This document shows positions 9,317 through 18,372 of a DNA stretch of 64,000 bases, piece after piece. The position numbers and the translations under genes are program-made. Each line of letters starts with the position of its first letter. The first letter of the stretch is position 1. Source of the stretch: Acidisoma sp. PAMC 29798 (GTDB lineage Bacteria > Pseudomonadota > Alphaproteobacteria > Acetobacterales > Acetobacteraceae); NCBI RefSeq assembly GCF_030252425.1, contig NZ_CP126997.1, forward strand, positions 20,733 through 84,732, given 5' to 3'. A model generated the notes under the pieces. It was not told the origin of the DNA and did not search any database. It worked only from the letters and a program-made list of their open reading frames with translations.

Positions 9317-10177
9317 TTAAGCTGACGCTTTGATCCGCTCGAATTCCATAGGGCTGAGATAGCCGATGGTCGAGTGGCGTCGGCGTAAATTATAGAACCG
9401 TTCGATGTAGTCGAATACGTCGGCTCGAGCCTGGTCCCTCGTGCGATATACCTTGCGGGCTGTTCGCTCAGTTTTCAGCGAGGAGAAGAAGCTCTCCATT
9501 GCCGCATTGTCCCAGACATTCCCTGACCGACTCATGCTGCAACTAACGTTATGATCTGCCAAGAGCTTCTGGAACTGTTCACTGCTGTACTGGCTTCCCT
9601 GGTCCGAATGATGCAGCAACGCATCTGGTTTGCCGCGGCGCCAGATCGCCATCATTAACGCGTCGGCCACAAACTGAGCTGTCATTGTGACGCTCATCGA
9701 CCAGCCCACGACACGACGCGAGAAAAGGTCAATGACGGCAGCCACGTAGAGCCAACCTTCTGCCGTCCAAAGATAGGTGAAGTCGGCGATCCACTTCTGG
9801 TTCGGTGCTGTAGCTACGAATTGGCGGTCCAGCACGTTGGCAGCCGCCTCGTTCCGCTCGCCCTTGTCGGATGGCAGGCCTCTGCGGCGCGGTCGGGCCC
9901 GTAAGGCTTGCTCGCGCATGAGCCGCTCAATGCGGTGCAAGCCACACACGTCACCCTCGGCCAGGACGTCATGCCAGACGCGCCGGGCGCCATAGGTCCG
10001 GTCGCTGCCGACGAAGCTGGCCTTGACGTGCGCGCCGAGAATTTCGTCGCTGCGTGCCCGAGCGCTGGGCGATCGGGTGAGCCAGGCGTGGAATCCACTG
10101 CGTGAGACACCGAGCGCCTCGCAAAGCCACCGCACCGGCCAAATCCCTCGATGCTTCGCCACGAAGCCGAATTTCAT
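9317..10177 (-). CDS. IS3 transposase OrfB (DDE integrase domain)
   Basis: 286-aa transposase with the HTH_21 segment (ALGVSRSGFHAWL), then the rve DDE domain: the first Asp in WIADFTYLW, the second in HHSDQGSQY and the Glu in WDNAAMESFFSSLK. It ends with the RRRHSTIGYLSPMEFE signature. It overlaps orfA by 4 bases. In this element orfB has its own ATG. Confidence 0.93.
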   Translation of the reverse strand: MKFGFVAKHRGIWPVRWLCEALGVSRSGFHAWLTRSPSARARSDEILGAHVKASFVGSDRTYGARRVWHDVLAEGDVCGLHRIERLMREQALRARPRRRGLPSDKGERNEAAANVLDRQFVATAPNQKWIADFTYLWTAEGWLYVAAVIDLFSRRVVGWSMSVTMTAQFVADALMMAIWRRGKPDALLHHSDQGSQYSSEQFQKLLADHNVSCSMSRSGNVWDNAAMESFFSSLKTERTARKVYRTRDQARADVFDYIERFYNLRRRHSTIGYLSPMEFERIKASA

Positions 10178-10470
10178 ATCGACTCCCTCGCGAAGTAGGC
10201 CGCGGCTTTTTTTAGGATATCGCGCTCCGCCTTGAGCTTTGCGACCTCACGCCGCAGACGATCTATCTCCTGCTGATCCGGCTTGAGCTGGCCCTGGCCC
10301 GGAAATGCCTGCCCAGGATCCGAGGTAACCTCCTTGATCCATCGTCGCAGAATGCTTTCGCCCACATCCAGGTCCCGGCTGGCCTGCACCAATGAAATCC
10401 CACGTTCATTAACTAGCCGGACCGCCTCCAGCTTGAACTCCCGGCTGAACTGTCGTCGCGTCATTTGCAT
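10174..10470 (-). CDS. IS3 OrfA (helix-turn-helix)
   Basis: 98-aa DNA-binding subunit: the helix-turn-helix FSREFKLEAVRLVNERG then SLVQASRDLDVGESILRRW, and a C-terminal leucine-zipper-like helix (EIDRLRREVAKLKAERDILK). ATG 10470 follows GGAGG at a good distance. Confidence 0.93.
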   Translation of the reverse strand: MQMTRRQFSREFKLEAVRLVNERGISLVQASRDLDVGESILRRWIKEVTSDPGQAFPGQGQLKPDQQEIDRLRREVAKLKAERDILKKAAAYFARESI

Positions 10471-10526
10471 CCTCCAATCTCGCGAAACACCTTAATCTCG
10501 GTGTCCACCAAACCGGCAGCAGCTCA

Positions 10527-10837
10527 ATACGCCACAACGCTTGCCAGCCTGCACATCGTGGCCTTTGCTTGTCTCATACTCAGACAAGCAGCCGCTATCG
10601 CCGCAGGTTCATAACTCCCTCTAAGTCGGCCGTATCCTTTGGGTCTTTGAGGAGTCTCTTGCGCGGCGTGCCGTCTGTGCACGCCGCGTCACACCGCCGG
10701 CACGGTCTGGGGCCGAGTTCGTTACTGGAATTTCACGAGACATCTCCAGCGTTGATTCCGTCGCAGAAATGGCTTACATTATCGCCAAACATCGAACACG
10801 CAGCCAACCCAACTCCCGAAGCAGCGCTTACAATAGC
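10527..10837. other. Intergenic region, no gene seen
   Basis: About 310 bp between an IS3 end and the stop of the sulfotransferase gene. The short frames lack protein-like composition. A small hairpin-prone stretch (GCGCGGCGTG ... CACGCCGCGT, around 10660-10690) is visible, of unknown meaning. Confidence 0.4.
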
Positions 10838-11788
10838 TTAATTCTTAGAATCCGTAGAGAAATAGACTTCCAGTTCTTTCCTGTAGAACGTATTCAACAA
10901 TTGATTTTCAAGATCAGCATCTTCTTTTGATATCGACAGAGTTGACGATTCCGATCTCATATTGTGTATGTCTGGAATGTCTTCCCCTGTTAAGGTTCTC
11001 AGCAGCCCGATTGCTCCATTCGTATCTGAGACATCAAACAAGTTTGAGTACCGAGACCTTACAAGACCAAGATAGCCCGTCATTGGATCTGTATGATGTC
11101 TGAAATCATCAAAAACTTTTCGATATTCATGGAAGTTCCTTAAAACTTCACTGAAGCTCGGATTCGAACTGAGCCCATAGTAAACGCTTTTTCCCTGCGC
11201 ATCCCGCACAAGACTCTGAGCTTCTCGGATATTCTTCCGATAGTACGACCTTAGTCGATCCAAAGGGTGGCGAGTAATCGCTACCTTAGCATAATCTTTG
11301 TATGTAGAATCTAATTCCTGAAACGCCACGACCTTTTCAAATTCTTGAACGTGAAAATGGGATGCTTCAAGTTGCCGCTGCTTACTTGAAGCGACAAGGA
11401 TCGCATCTTTTAATGATGACGAACCACACTTAGGTATGTTGATATAGATCAATTTGAGATTTTCTAATAATAACAATTTAGTATATGGTATCTTTGCCGT
11501 TATTATATCCATAATGTGAGGTCTATTGAGCCTCAGGATAACGTTCCTCATCATTGAACGAGCAACTATTTCGTCCCCGATCAGACGATAAACCCTTGCA
11601 AGTTTAAGCCAAACATCCGGGTGGTCCTGAACCTCTAAGTAGCTACGCAATAGCGTCAGCGCTTTATCAACATTTTCCTCAGCAATTGCTTTGCTTGATT
11701 CCTGTAAGATTTTTGCAACGCCGGCTGCTTTTCTCTCATCGATTGGCGGCAACGGCACCGAGCCTTGGCGAACTGAATCTGCATCCAC
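10838..11788 (-). CDS. TPR-sulfotransferase (Sulfotransfer_2-like)
   Basis: 316-aa protein. Residues ~20-95 form two or three TPR-like helical pairs. From ~110 there is a sulfotransferase domain that would move sulfate from PAPS to a carbohydrate hydroxyl. The 5'-phosphosulfate loop reads IPKCGSSSLK (~117-126), and the 3'-phosphate-binding strand and helix read AITRHPLDRLRSYYRK (~170-185). Membrane carbohydrate sulfotransferases have the same order but this protein shows no membrane segment. Low GC and TPR fusion link it to the other cargo genes. The acceptor is unknown; a surface polysaccharide is a reasonable guess. Confidence 0.75.
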   Translation of the reverse strand: MDADSVRQGSVPLPPIDERKAAGVAKILQESSKAIAEENVDKALTLLRSYLEVQDHPDVWLKLARVYRLIGDEIVARSMMRNVILRLNRPHIMDIITAKIPYTKLLLLENLKLIYINIPKCGSSSLKDAILVASSKQRQLEASHFHVQEFEKVVAFQELDSTYKDYAKVAITRHPLDRLRSYYRKNIREAQSLVRDAQGKSVYYGLSSNPSFSEVLRNFHEYRKVFDDFRHHTDPMTGYLGLVRSRYSNLFDVSDTNGAIGLLRTLTGEDIPDIHNMRSESSTLSISKEDADLENQLLNTFYRKELEVYFSTDSKN

Positions 11789-12409
11789 GTCTATCGTCTC
11801 TCACTGTAAATATCTCATCATAGACTTCTCCAGGTTCCGTTGTAAATGCTGACGAATTTCGGATAGATTCCAGAGGCGTCACAGCTAAATAATCACACAT
11901 TATAAGGATTTGGAATGGCCAAGAACGAGTTCAAGTGATCGATACACCAAATTTGTAGCAAATCCGTCGATCCTGCATTTAGTTCATTGGACCCCCTTCA
12001 CATTGCATCTCTCAAGCAGCGTGCAGTAGCTCAGGCTAGGATAGAAGCATGAAGAAGCCGCTCGACCGTCATTCTTACCACTCCGAATTTTGCCAATGCC
12101 CCCGAATTGTGTGGCACTATCAAATGTCAAGGCTGAGCCTTTGAATCGGGCCCATTCTGGGTTAGCGCGGCGTTATCATCCTGTATTAGAGTATGCGGCA
12201 ATAGTGCTTGAAGTCGAAGTAAGTTCCGCGAACGTGGTTCGAACACGTCGGCCGGATACAAATATTGCCACTGCTATGCCTTCATCCGCCGTGAGGGTTA
12301 CTTGCATTGTAAGGTTTTGGCTGCTCGTCACCACCCCACATCATGCTTTACTTTGCTACGCAGCGGATCACAGCAAACCGCGGAAAACAGGCGTTCAACA
12401 GTCTGCTAA
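11789..12409. other. Long intergenic region, no confident gene
   Basis: About 620 bp, AT-rich near the sulfotransferase start and then mixed. A rightward frame at 12090-12431 runs into the IS5 end, lacks a ribosome site and shows no recognisable motif, so I do not call it. Presumably it holds the promoter of the leftward sulfotransferase gene. Confidence 0.4.
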
Positions 12410-13296
12410 GAGTCCGTTTGAGAAAGGTTAGCTATGGGAGATCCGCCGCAAGAGCAGGCTGCCCATGGCGACGTGGAAAATGGCTTCGGATACATCGAGG
12501 CGGGTCTCGTAATCGCGGACGAGCCTGCGCCAGCGTGTCATCCAGCCGAAAGTGCGTTCTACGACCCAGCGCCGCGGCGACACTTTGAAGTCCGGGTCTT
12601 TGTCGGTTCGGCGTACGATCTCCAGCACGAAGTCCCGAAACATAGCTTTGTCGAGCAGCTTGGTGCGGTCATAGGCGCCATCGGCAAACAGATGCTTGAG
12701 CCAAGGCCAACGCTTGCGGACAGCGTCGAGGATGGCCTGTGCTCCGGCGCTGTCGGAGATGTCCGCCGTGGTCACATTGACCATCAGCAATCGTCCGTCG
12801 GTATCGACGGCGATGTGGCGCTTGCGAATGACGATCTTTTTGTTGGCGTCATAGCCTCGCGCTTGAGTGTGGGGCGCTTTCACCGTCTGGCTGTCGAGCA
12901 CGCCGCCCGTGGGGCTGGCTTCAGTTCGCGGTCGAGCATGAGCGACACGTCGTGAATGGTCTGGAACAACATGCGGCGAACGAACCGCCTGAACCACCAG
13001 TAGACGGTTTGCCACGGGGCGAAATTGATCGGCAGCATGCGCCAGCCACCGCCACGGCGCGCCAGATATCGGATCGCATTCAGTATCTCGCGCAAGTCAA
13101 CGCTGATTTTGCGGCCGCGCTTGGGCGGCTTGGGCAACAGCGGCTGGATACGCTCACACTCGCCGTCAGTCAGGTCAGTCGGATACCGCTTGGTCTTGTG
13201 GGCGATGTCGGCCATCCGGCCTCGATTCTGTTGGGTCCACATTCCAAGCTTGAATCACACCGGACCGGGCCGCCACAACCATTCTCAAACGGTCTC
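12410..13296 (-). mobile_element. IS5-family element (IS427/IS1031 group)
   Basis: About 887 bp with ends reading GAGTCCGTTTGAGAA (12410) and GAGACCGTTTGAGAA (from 13296 inward). It carries two overlapping leftward frames, the arrangement used by the IS427 group. IS1031 of acetic acid bacteria belongs to this group. A truncated copy sits at 36707-37173. Confidence 0.88.
12428..13242 (-). CDS. IS5-family transposase, two frames joined by frameshift
   Basis: The first frame (13242 to 12880) encodes the N-terminal domain, including ILNAIRYLARRGGGWRMLP and the tail LKPAPRAACSTARR. The second frame (up to 12428) encodes the DDE part: GGVLDSQTVKAPHTQARGYD carries the first Asp, HLFADGAYDRTKL the second, and VVERTFGWMTRWRRL the Glu region. 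The same frame switch occurs in the other copy, so it is probably a programmed frameshift. Confidence 0.85.
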
Positions 13297-13408
13297 TCAT
13301 CACGCCTAATTTCGATTCTGCGAGCTCGACCTTGGGCTATTGATCGCTCACGGGTCAGTGCATGCGATATTTTCATGGGGAAGATCAATCACTAGTTACT
13401 CGTGCAAC

Positions 13409-13672
13409 TCAAGACGATCTAGAGCGAACGCAAAGAATTTCGAACAATCCAATCAAATCCTGTTCAATACGAGCTCCGGCGATCTGTGCTCCCGACCCAC
13501 TATGATCTTTAAGCACGCCAGCGTATCCAAGAGCTCTAGCTCGCATTTCTTCAATGTCATGCTCCGTTAGAATGCCTTTTTCTTTCAGTTGCTGTATCAG
13601 CGACTGTATCAACATGGTAGATGCATTAACCTTCGTGAGAAGGTTGTCAATATTTGCTCCTGGGAACGCCAC
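13409..13672 (-). CDS. Small hypothetical protein
   Basis: An 87-aa frame with protein-like composition: a helical stretch (IDNLLTKVNASTMLIQSLIQ then QLKEKGILTEHDIEEMRARA) with regular heptad-like spacing. No family is recognised. It is flanked by the IS5 element and an IS66 relic and has lower GC than the backbone. It could be the remaining piece of an older cargo operon. Function unknown. Confidence 0.45.
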   Translation of the reverse strand: MAFPGANIDNLLTKVNASTMLIQSLIQQLKEKGILTEHDIEEMRARALGYAGVLKDHSGSGAQIAGARIEQDLIGLFEILCVRSRSS

Positions 13673-13740
13673 TCTCTATCTTCCTCTTCGATTACGCGTA
13701 GAACCTCAAAAAAGTATTTTAGCAGTACGCTGAAAAAGGG

Positions 13741-13905
13741 GTATCCCTTTGGAAGCGGCCGACTCCTGATATGCGAGTGCATCGTAGGCTATAGCCTTCG
13801 GAGTGCGATGGTGGAGAGTGACCACAACCGAGAAGATAGACCCAAGTTGGGTGTCCGGCGGCAGAAGAGGTAGTGGCCTGAGCGCTGAAATAGCAGGTCG
13901 TGGTC
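13741..13905 (+). mobile_element. IS66 left-end relic
   Basis: Starts GTATCCCTTTGGAAGCGGCC, matching the left terminus of IS66 copy b (26092). It continues with diverged versions of the same leader and first tnpA codons (LGVRRQKR), with in-frame stops. It ends where an istA-like relic begins. This is an old, degenerate copy. Confidence 0.75.
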
Positions 13906-13907
13906 GG

Positions 13908-14156
13908 CTCTTTTCTGATGGTCTTTGACATATTAGCTGCTCGCGCTTGGAGCTGCGCGGATGATAGGCGACGACTTCGTCGGCTAAAAGCACGACGATG
14001 TGGTCGGCATGGGCTCGCACCAGCCCGCCGCGACCGGCGGCGCGGGCGTCGATACTGTAGTGGTTTCGGTCGTCGGTGATCAGGCAGGTGGTCGTGGCGC
14101 GCATGGGCTTTTCGCTGAATGTCAATCGGCTGTTGATTTCCGCGGAGATCTGACCC
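13908..14156 (-). pseudogene. IS21 istA C-terminal relic
   Basis: The leftward frame reads EKPMRATTTCLITDDRNHYS then DARAAGRGGLVRAHADHIVV and ADEVVAYHPRSSKREQ. This pattern matches the C-terminal part of IS21 IstA transposases. There is no start and no DDE domain. It is followed by the IS66 relic and preceded by an inserted IS3-family element. Confidence 0.6.
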
Positions 14157-14158
14157 GG

Positions 14159-15763
14159 GGGGATGCGGACAAAAACTTGGACTGGGTTAAGCCTTGAGTC
14201 CGAGACTTTCTCGGTATTCGATGGGGCTGAGAAAGCCAAGAGAGATCTTGATTCGCTTTGCGTTGTACCAGCTGATGTAGGAATCGACTACCTGAATGAA
14301 CTGCTCAATGGTCGTGGCCTTCCAGTCCCGAGGGCAGAACAGTTCCGTTTTCAGCCGTCCGAAGAAACCTTCGCATGCAGCGTTATCAGGCGAGCACGCC
14401 TTGCGAGACATCGAGCGAATCAACTTTGCGTCACCGATCCTCGATAGCCAACCGGGCCAGCGATAGTGGGCGCCACGATCTGAGTGAACGATGGGTCGGG
14501 CGTTGCCGTCAGCTACCGTCTCGATGGCTGCATCCAGCATCGTGTTGACCAGTTCAGCATCTGGATGAGCCCCAATGGACCAGCTGATGACCATGCCATC
14601 GAAGCAGTCGATGATGGGCGAGAGGTGGACCTTACCCGCCGGGATCTGGAACTCGGTGATGTCGGTCAGCCACTTCTCGTTCGAGGCCGCTGCCCGGAAG
14701 TCGCGATTGATGAGGTTTTCGGGCGCCGGACTGATCTCCCCGAGATAGGAGCCGTACCGGCGCCGCTTTGGCTTGGAGACGACCAAACCCTCTTGTTTCA
14801 TCAACCGCTGCATCACCTTCTCCGAGATCGTGATGCACTGCCTGGTCAGCGAAGCTTGTAGCCTGCTGTAGCCGTAGCAGCAGTTGTTCAGTTCGAAGAT
14901 GTCGGTGATGGTTTGCCGCAGGACAAGGTAATTGTCTGCCATCTTCACACGGCCTTGATGGTAAAAGTACGAGCTGCGCGCCAGATCCACCTGAGCAAGG
15001 AGCTCTGGAAGAGTATAAAGCTCTTTGAGGGCGTCAATCAGCAATGTCTTCTCCCGGTTGGTCAGGAGCTGCAGATCGACGCCCAGGCCTTTTTTTACTA
15101 TTTCATTGGCCTTCTTCAAGAGGTCGCGCTCGAGTTGCAGATGCCGGATGTCACGCTGCAGCAATTCGAGTTGTCGTTGCAGCTCTGCCAGCTCTGGTGC
15201 CGGCGGTGAGTTGTTGTTGCGGTTCATGGATGCGGGAGCCTCTGGGCCGAGTAGCTGGTTTTTCCAGTTGTACAACGTCGGCCTGCATACACCGAGCTTT
15301 CCCACCACAGCCCGCGCACTTTCTTGTCGACTGCAAAGGCCGATGACTCCGGCCTGCTTAAATGCCTCGGGATAGCTTGGACGACCAGACCTCCCAACGA
15401 TGGGTTTCCTGGCCTCAGGAAGCGCCTCGCGAACCCATGTGGTCAAACTCCCACGACCGGGATAGCCCAATGCCCTCATCGTCGCAGCAATGCAGCGATC
15501 GTGAGTGAGGTAGTGTTCAACAGCCGCCTCCTTCTCCGCTTGCGAGTACTTGGGATCCCGGCCCGCATAGCCCACCGGCAAATCGAGACGTTGCTCGTAT
15601 TCCCGGTGCCAGCCCTTCAGGGCATTCTTGGAGGGGTAAACCAGCTGACGAATGGTCGCCCTGACGCGTTTGTCGAGCTTGATGAAGAGTTCGACAGCTC
15701 GAACCCTGTCTTCGTACGAATGCATGAACTAACTCCTGGTAGTCCAAGTTTTTGTCCGCATCC
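14159..15763 (-). mobile_element. IS3-family element with a single long ORF
   Basis: About 1.6 kb bounded by inverted repeats GGATGCGGACAAAAACTTGG (left, 14161) and its reverse complement ending near 15763. One leftward gene fills it. It sits between two IS21 relics (istA at 13908-14156 and istB at 15810-15955). The CCCGG sequences at both edges are shared, so the exact boundary is uncertain by a few bases. Confidence 0.85.
14187..15725 (-). CDS. IS3-family transposase (fused OrfAB)
   Basis: 512-aa transposase in one frame. The N-terminal ~190 residues hold two helix-turn-helix segments (VELFIKLDKRVRATIRQL; VIGLCSRQESARAVVGKLGV). A coiled coil follows (AELQRQLELLQRDIRHLQLE). The rve DDE domain follows with Asp in KWLTDITEFQIP, Asp in IVHSDRGAHYRW and Glu in PDNAACEGFFGRLK, and it ends in ISLGFLSPIEYRE. 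IS3 elements usually split this protein by a frameshift, so the fused form is less common. Confidence 0.9.
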   Translation of the reverse strand: MHSYEDRVRAVELFIKLDKRVRATIRQLVYPSKNALKGWHREYEQRLDLPVGYAGRDPKYSQAEKEAAVEHYLTHDRCIAATMRALGYPGRGSLTTWVREALPEARKPIVGRSGRPSYPEAFKQAGVIGLCSRQESARAVVGKLGVCRPTLYNWKNQLLGPEAPASMNRNNNSPPAPELAELQRQLELLQRDIRHLQLERDLLKKANEIVKKGLGVDLQLLTNREKTLLIDALKELYTLPELLAQVDLARSSYFYHQGRVKMADNYLVLRQTITDIFELNNCCYGYSRLQASLTRQCITISEKVMQRLMKQEGLVVSKPKRRRYGSYLGEISPAPENLINRDFRAAASNEKWLTDITEFQIPAGKVHLSPIIDCFDGMVISWSIGAHPDAELVNTMLDAAIETVADGNARPIVHSDRGAHYRWPGWLSRIGDAKLIRSMSRKACSPDNAACEGFFGRLKTELFCPRDWKATTIEQFIQVVDSYISWYNAKRIKISLGFLSPIEYRESLGLKA

Positions 15764-15809
15764 CCGGCGTTCCATCGAGAATTGACCCGGGTGATTTATG
15801 ATTTCGGCG

Positions 15810-15955
15810 TCAGGGCGCCGTCAAGGGAGAAGCCTTCTTCTTTCGTTTTTGGGTTTTCTGAGCAGAGCTATTCCTGAAGCGGAAGCTGTCGTTGCCGGTT
15901 TCGAGGATGTGGCAATGATGCGTCAGGCGATCCAACATCGCGGTTGTCGCCTTCG
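15810..15955 (-). pseudogene. IS21 istB C-terminal relic
   Basis: The leftward frame reads [20 protein letters not shown] then [20 protein letters not shown] and a stop at 15810. This is the usual C-terminus of the IS21 helper ATPase IstB; the ATPase core is missing. Downstream sequence (15764-15809) matches the terminal region expected after istB. Confidence 0.7.
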
Positions 15956-16095
15956 AGTGCTGCCAAGGTTGGATCGTGAGAAAACCTTGGCGTCGATCAG
16001 GGGAAACCGGCGTTTATCGCGCTGCACGTGGGCGACACGTGAGCTGCTGCCGGTTTGGTGGACACCGAGATTAAGGTGTTTCGCGAGATTGGAGG

Positions 16096-16392
16096 ATGCA
16101 AATGACGCGACGACAGTTCAGCCGGGAGTTCAAGCTGGAGGCGGTCCGGCTAGTTAATGAACGTGGGATTTCATTGGTGCAGGCCAGCCGGGACCTGGAT
16201 GTGGGCGAAAGCATTCTGCGACGATGGATCAAGGAGGTTACCTCGGATCCTGGGCAGGCATTTCCGGGCCAGGGCCAGCTCAAGCCGGATCAGCAGGAGA
16301 TAGATCGTCTGCGGCGTGAGGTCGCAAAGCTCAAGGCGGAGCGCGATATCCTAAAAAAAGCCGCGGCCTACTTCGCGAGGGAGTCGATATGA
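16096..16392 (+). CDS. IS3 OrfA (helix-turn-helix)
   Basis: 98 aa, the same protein as in copy 1 (10174-10470): a helix-turn-helix followed by a leucine-zipper helix, overlapping orfB by 4 bases. Confidence 0.92.
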   Translation: MQMTRRQFSREFKLEAVRLVNERGISLVQASRDLDVGESILRRWIKEVTSDPGQAFPGQGQLKPDQQEIDRLRREVAKLKAERDILKKAAAYFARESI

Positions 16393-17249
16393 AATTCGGC
16401 TTCGTGGCGAAGCATCGAGGGATTTGGCCGGTGCGGTGGCTTTGCGAGGCGCTCGGTGTCTCACGCAGTGGATTCCACGCCTGGCTCACCCGATCGCCCA
16501 GCGCTCGGGCACGCAGCGACGAAATTCTCGGCGCGCACGTCAAGGCCAGCTTCGTCGGCAGCGACCGGACCTATGGCGCCCGGCGCGTCTGGCATGACGT
16601 CCTGGCCGAGGGTGACGTGTGTGGCTTGCACCGCATTGAGCGGCTCATGCGCGAGCAAGCCTTACGGGCCCGACCGCGCCGCAGAGGCCTGCCATCCGAC
16701 AAGGGCGAGCGGAACGAGGCGGCTGCCAACGTGCTGGACCGCCAATTCGTAGCTACAGCACCGAACCAGAAGTGGATCGCCGACTTCACCTATCTTTGGA
16801 CGGCAGAAGGTTGGCTCTACGTGGCTGCCGTCATTGACCTTTTCTCGCGTCGTGTCGTGGGCTGGTCGATGAGCGTCACGATGACAGCTCAGTTGGTGGC
16901 CGACGCGTTAATGATGGCGATCTGGCGCCGCGGCAAACCAGATGCGTTGATGCATCATTCGGACCAGGGAAGCCAATACAGCAGTGAACAGTTCCAGAAG
17001 CTCTTGGCAGATCATAACGTTAGTTGCAGCATGAGTCGGTCAGGGAATGTCTGGGACAATGCGGCAATGGAGAGCTTCTTCTCCTCGCTGAAAACTGAGC
17101 GAACAGCCCGCAAGGTATATCGCACGAGGGACCAGGCTCGAGCCGACGTATTCGACTACATCGAACGGTTCTATAATTTACGCCGACGCCACTCGACCAT
17201 CGGCTATCTCAGCCCTATGGAATTCGAGCGGAACAAAGCGTCAGGCTAA
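16389..17249 (+). CDS. IS3 transposase OrfB
   Basis: 286 aa, nearly identical to 9317-10177. The DDE triad is intact (WIADFTYLW, MHHSDQGSQY, WDNAAMESFF). It differs at a few residues (F/L in TAQxVADAL, L/M before HHSDQ, the terminal KASA/KASG). The element appears complete. Confidence 0.92.
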   Translation: MKFGFVAKHRGIWPVRWLCEALGVSRSGFHAWLTRSPSARARSDEILGAHVKASFVGSDRTYGARRVWHDVLAEGDVCGLHRIERLMREQALRARPRRRGLPSDKGERNEAAANVLDRQFVATAPNQKWIADFTYLWTAEGWLYVAAVIDLFSRRVVGWSMSVTMTAQLVADALMMAIWRRGKPDALMHHSDQGSQYSSEQFQKLLADHNVSCSMSRSGNVWDNAAMESFFSSLKTERTARKVYRTRDQARADVFDYIERFYNLRRRHSTIGYLSPMEFERNKASG

Positions 17250-17493
17250 GGTGCGTGTCCACCAAACCGGCAGCAGCTCATACGTCGCACCTGGCTCGAC
17301 CATCAAAGCAATTTTCGACCCCACAAAGCGCGCCAATGTCTTTCGTCTGTCGAGGCCGTCCAGGTAAACTTCAGAAGCAACGACATCAGCGCCTTAGCTC
17401 TTTTAGGAGCACATTTTCTATAATTCCGTATATCGCTGCTCAAATCAAAAATTCCCCACTTGACTATCAAATTTACGTTGGAGATATACATAG

Positions 17494-18372
17494 ATGGTTC
17501 TCCTTCTATCGTCGCCCGAGCGCAAACGGCTAATCCGCAACACAAAACACTCTTTCGAATCATATGGATGGGAAATAGTTGGAGGCGATGATGTTTCTGA
17601 AGCGGATTTCATAGCCAAGCACGATCAATCTCGCCTTTTTATTCAGTGTATAGATGAAAACATAAGAAAGTTTATTTCGAACGAAACGCTGATAAGCCAA
17701 ATGTCTAGTGACGTAAGCATATTGAGGGCGAGGAAGAATGTTAGATTAGTCTACGTGCTGAATTTTACTCCGGATGGTCAGCCACTTAGTCAACTACTAT
17801 TGTCGGATGTTATAGCTTTCCACCTCAATGAAGTCGAAAAAATCATTGGAATCGCCACTATCACCGTATACTCAAAAGATTTAGACGAACGGCAAGTGTC
17901 GTTATTAAAGTCTCAACGCAATAGTTGCTTGCGCCTTTCGCGAAATTATCTCGATATTGGCGGTATTGAGAATGCGATAGATTGGGCAAGATTCGCAGTG
18001 CAAGCAGACAAAAAGATGGCGGCTGCATCATACGTGTTTCTGCTTAAAATTCTGGTTGATCACGGCTACAGAGCTCAAGCGGCAGAAGTTTCCGAATTAG
18101 CTCTTTCATTGGCGCCCGACAACTTGGGATTGTTATCACTTAGCAAAACTCTAGCTCATCAGCTTAACCATTCAACCAAGGTCGAGCAGCTGAATGAAAA
18201 AATCCAGTCGGTCAGTCAACGACCAGATCACAAGTTCCGGCAAAGATTTGCTCAATTAAGCGGTCGGGATAATGATAGGGATGTGACCCTTGATCGTAAT
18301 AGTTCACCGAACTCGAAGGTCAAAACTAAACCGAAAAGGTGGTTTAGGCGGCTGATTAAATGGGTAAGTTGA
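17494..18372 (+). CDS. TPR-containing protein of unknown function
   Basis: A 292-aa low-GC cargo gene. Residues ~20-130 look like an alpha/beta domain (SYGWEIVGGDDVSEADFIAK then LFIQCID). The pattern of a short strand, an acidic residue and a further strand is reminiscent of restriction-endonuclease-like folds, but the catalytic residues are not convincing. Residues ~145-220 are TPR-like (YLDIGGIENAIDWARFAVQA then ALSLAPDNLGLL). The tail is basic (KVKTKPKRWFRRLIKW). Its neighbours are IS elements only. Function unknown. Confidence 0.6.
   Translation: MVLLLSSPERKRLIRNTKHSFESYGWEIVGGDDVSEADFIAKHDQSRLFIQCIDENIRKFISNETLISQMSSDVSILRARKNVRLVYVLNFTPDGQPLSQLLLSDVIAFHLNEVEKIIGIATITVYSKDLDERQVSLLKSQRNSCLRLSRNYLDIGGIENAIDWARFAVQADKKMAAASYVFLLKILVDHGYRAQAAEVSELALSLAPDNLGLLSLSKTLAHQLNHSTKVEQLNEKIQSVSQRPDHKFRQRFAQLSGRDNDRDVTLDRNSSPNSKVKTKPKRWFRRLIKWVS

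Larger units (their letters stand above)
9286..10526 (-). mobile_element. IS3-family element, copy 1
   Basis: 1241-bp element with orfA and orfB leftward. Its ends are inverted repeats TGAGCTGCTGCCGGTTT (9286) and the same sequence reversed at 10526. ACGC occurs just outside both ends (9281-9284 and 10529-10532), consistent with a short target duplication. A nearly identical copy in the opposite orientation lies at 16040-17280, and a truncated third copy starts at 39415. Confidence 0.92.
16040..17280 (+). mobile_element. IS3-family element, copy 2
   Basis: 1241-bp copy in inverted orientation to copy 1, with the same terminal repeats (TGAGCTGCTGCCGGTTT). ACGT lies at 16037-16040 and 17282-17285, so the target duplication overlaps or adjoins the terminal repeats. 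A handful of substitutions distinguish it from copy 1, including the last residues of OrfB. Confidence 0.92.

Noticed and set aside
12090..12431. 113-aa rightward frame before the IS5 element
   Set aside because: It runs into the IS5 terminus, has no ribosome site and no protein-like pattern.
9286..17280. Composite transposon formed by the inverted IS3 pair
   Set aside because: The outer flanks differ (ACGC versus ACGT) and each copy appears to have its own short flanking repeat, indicating independent insertions.
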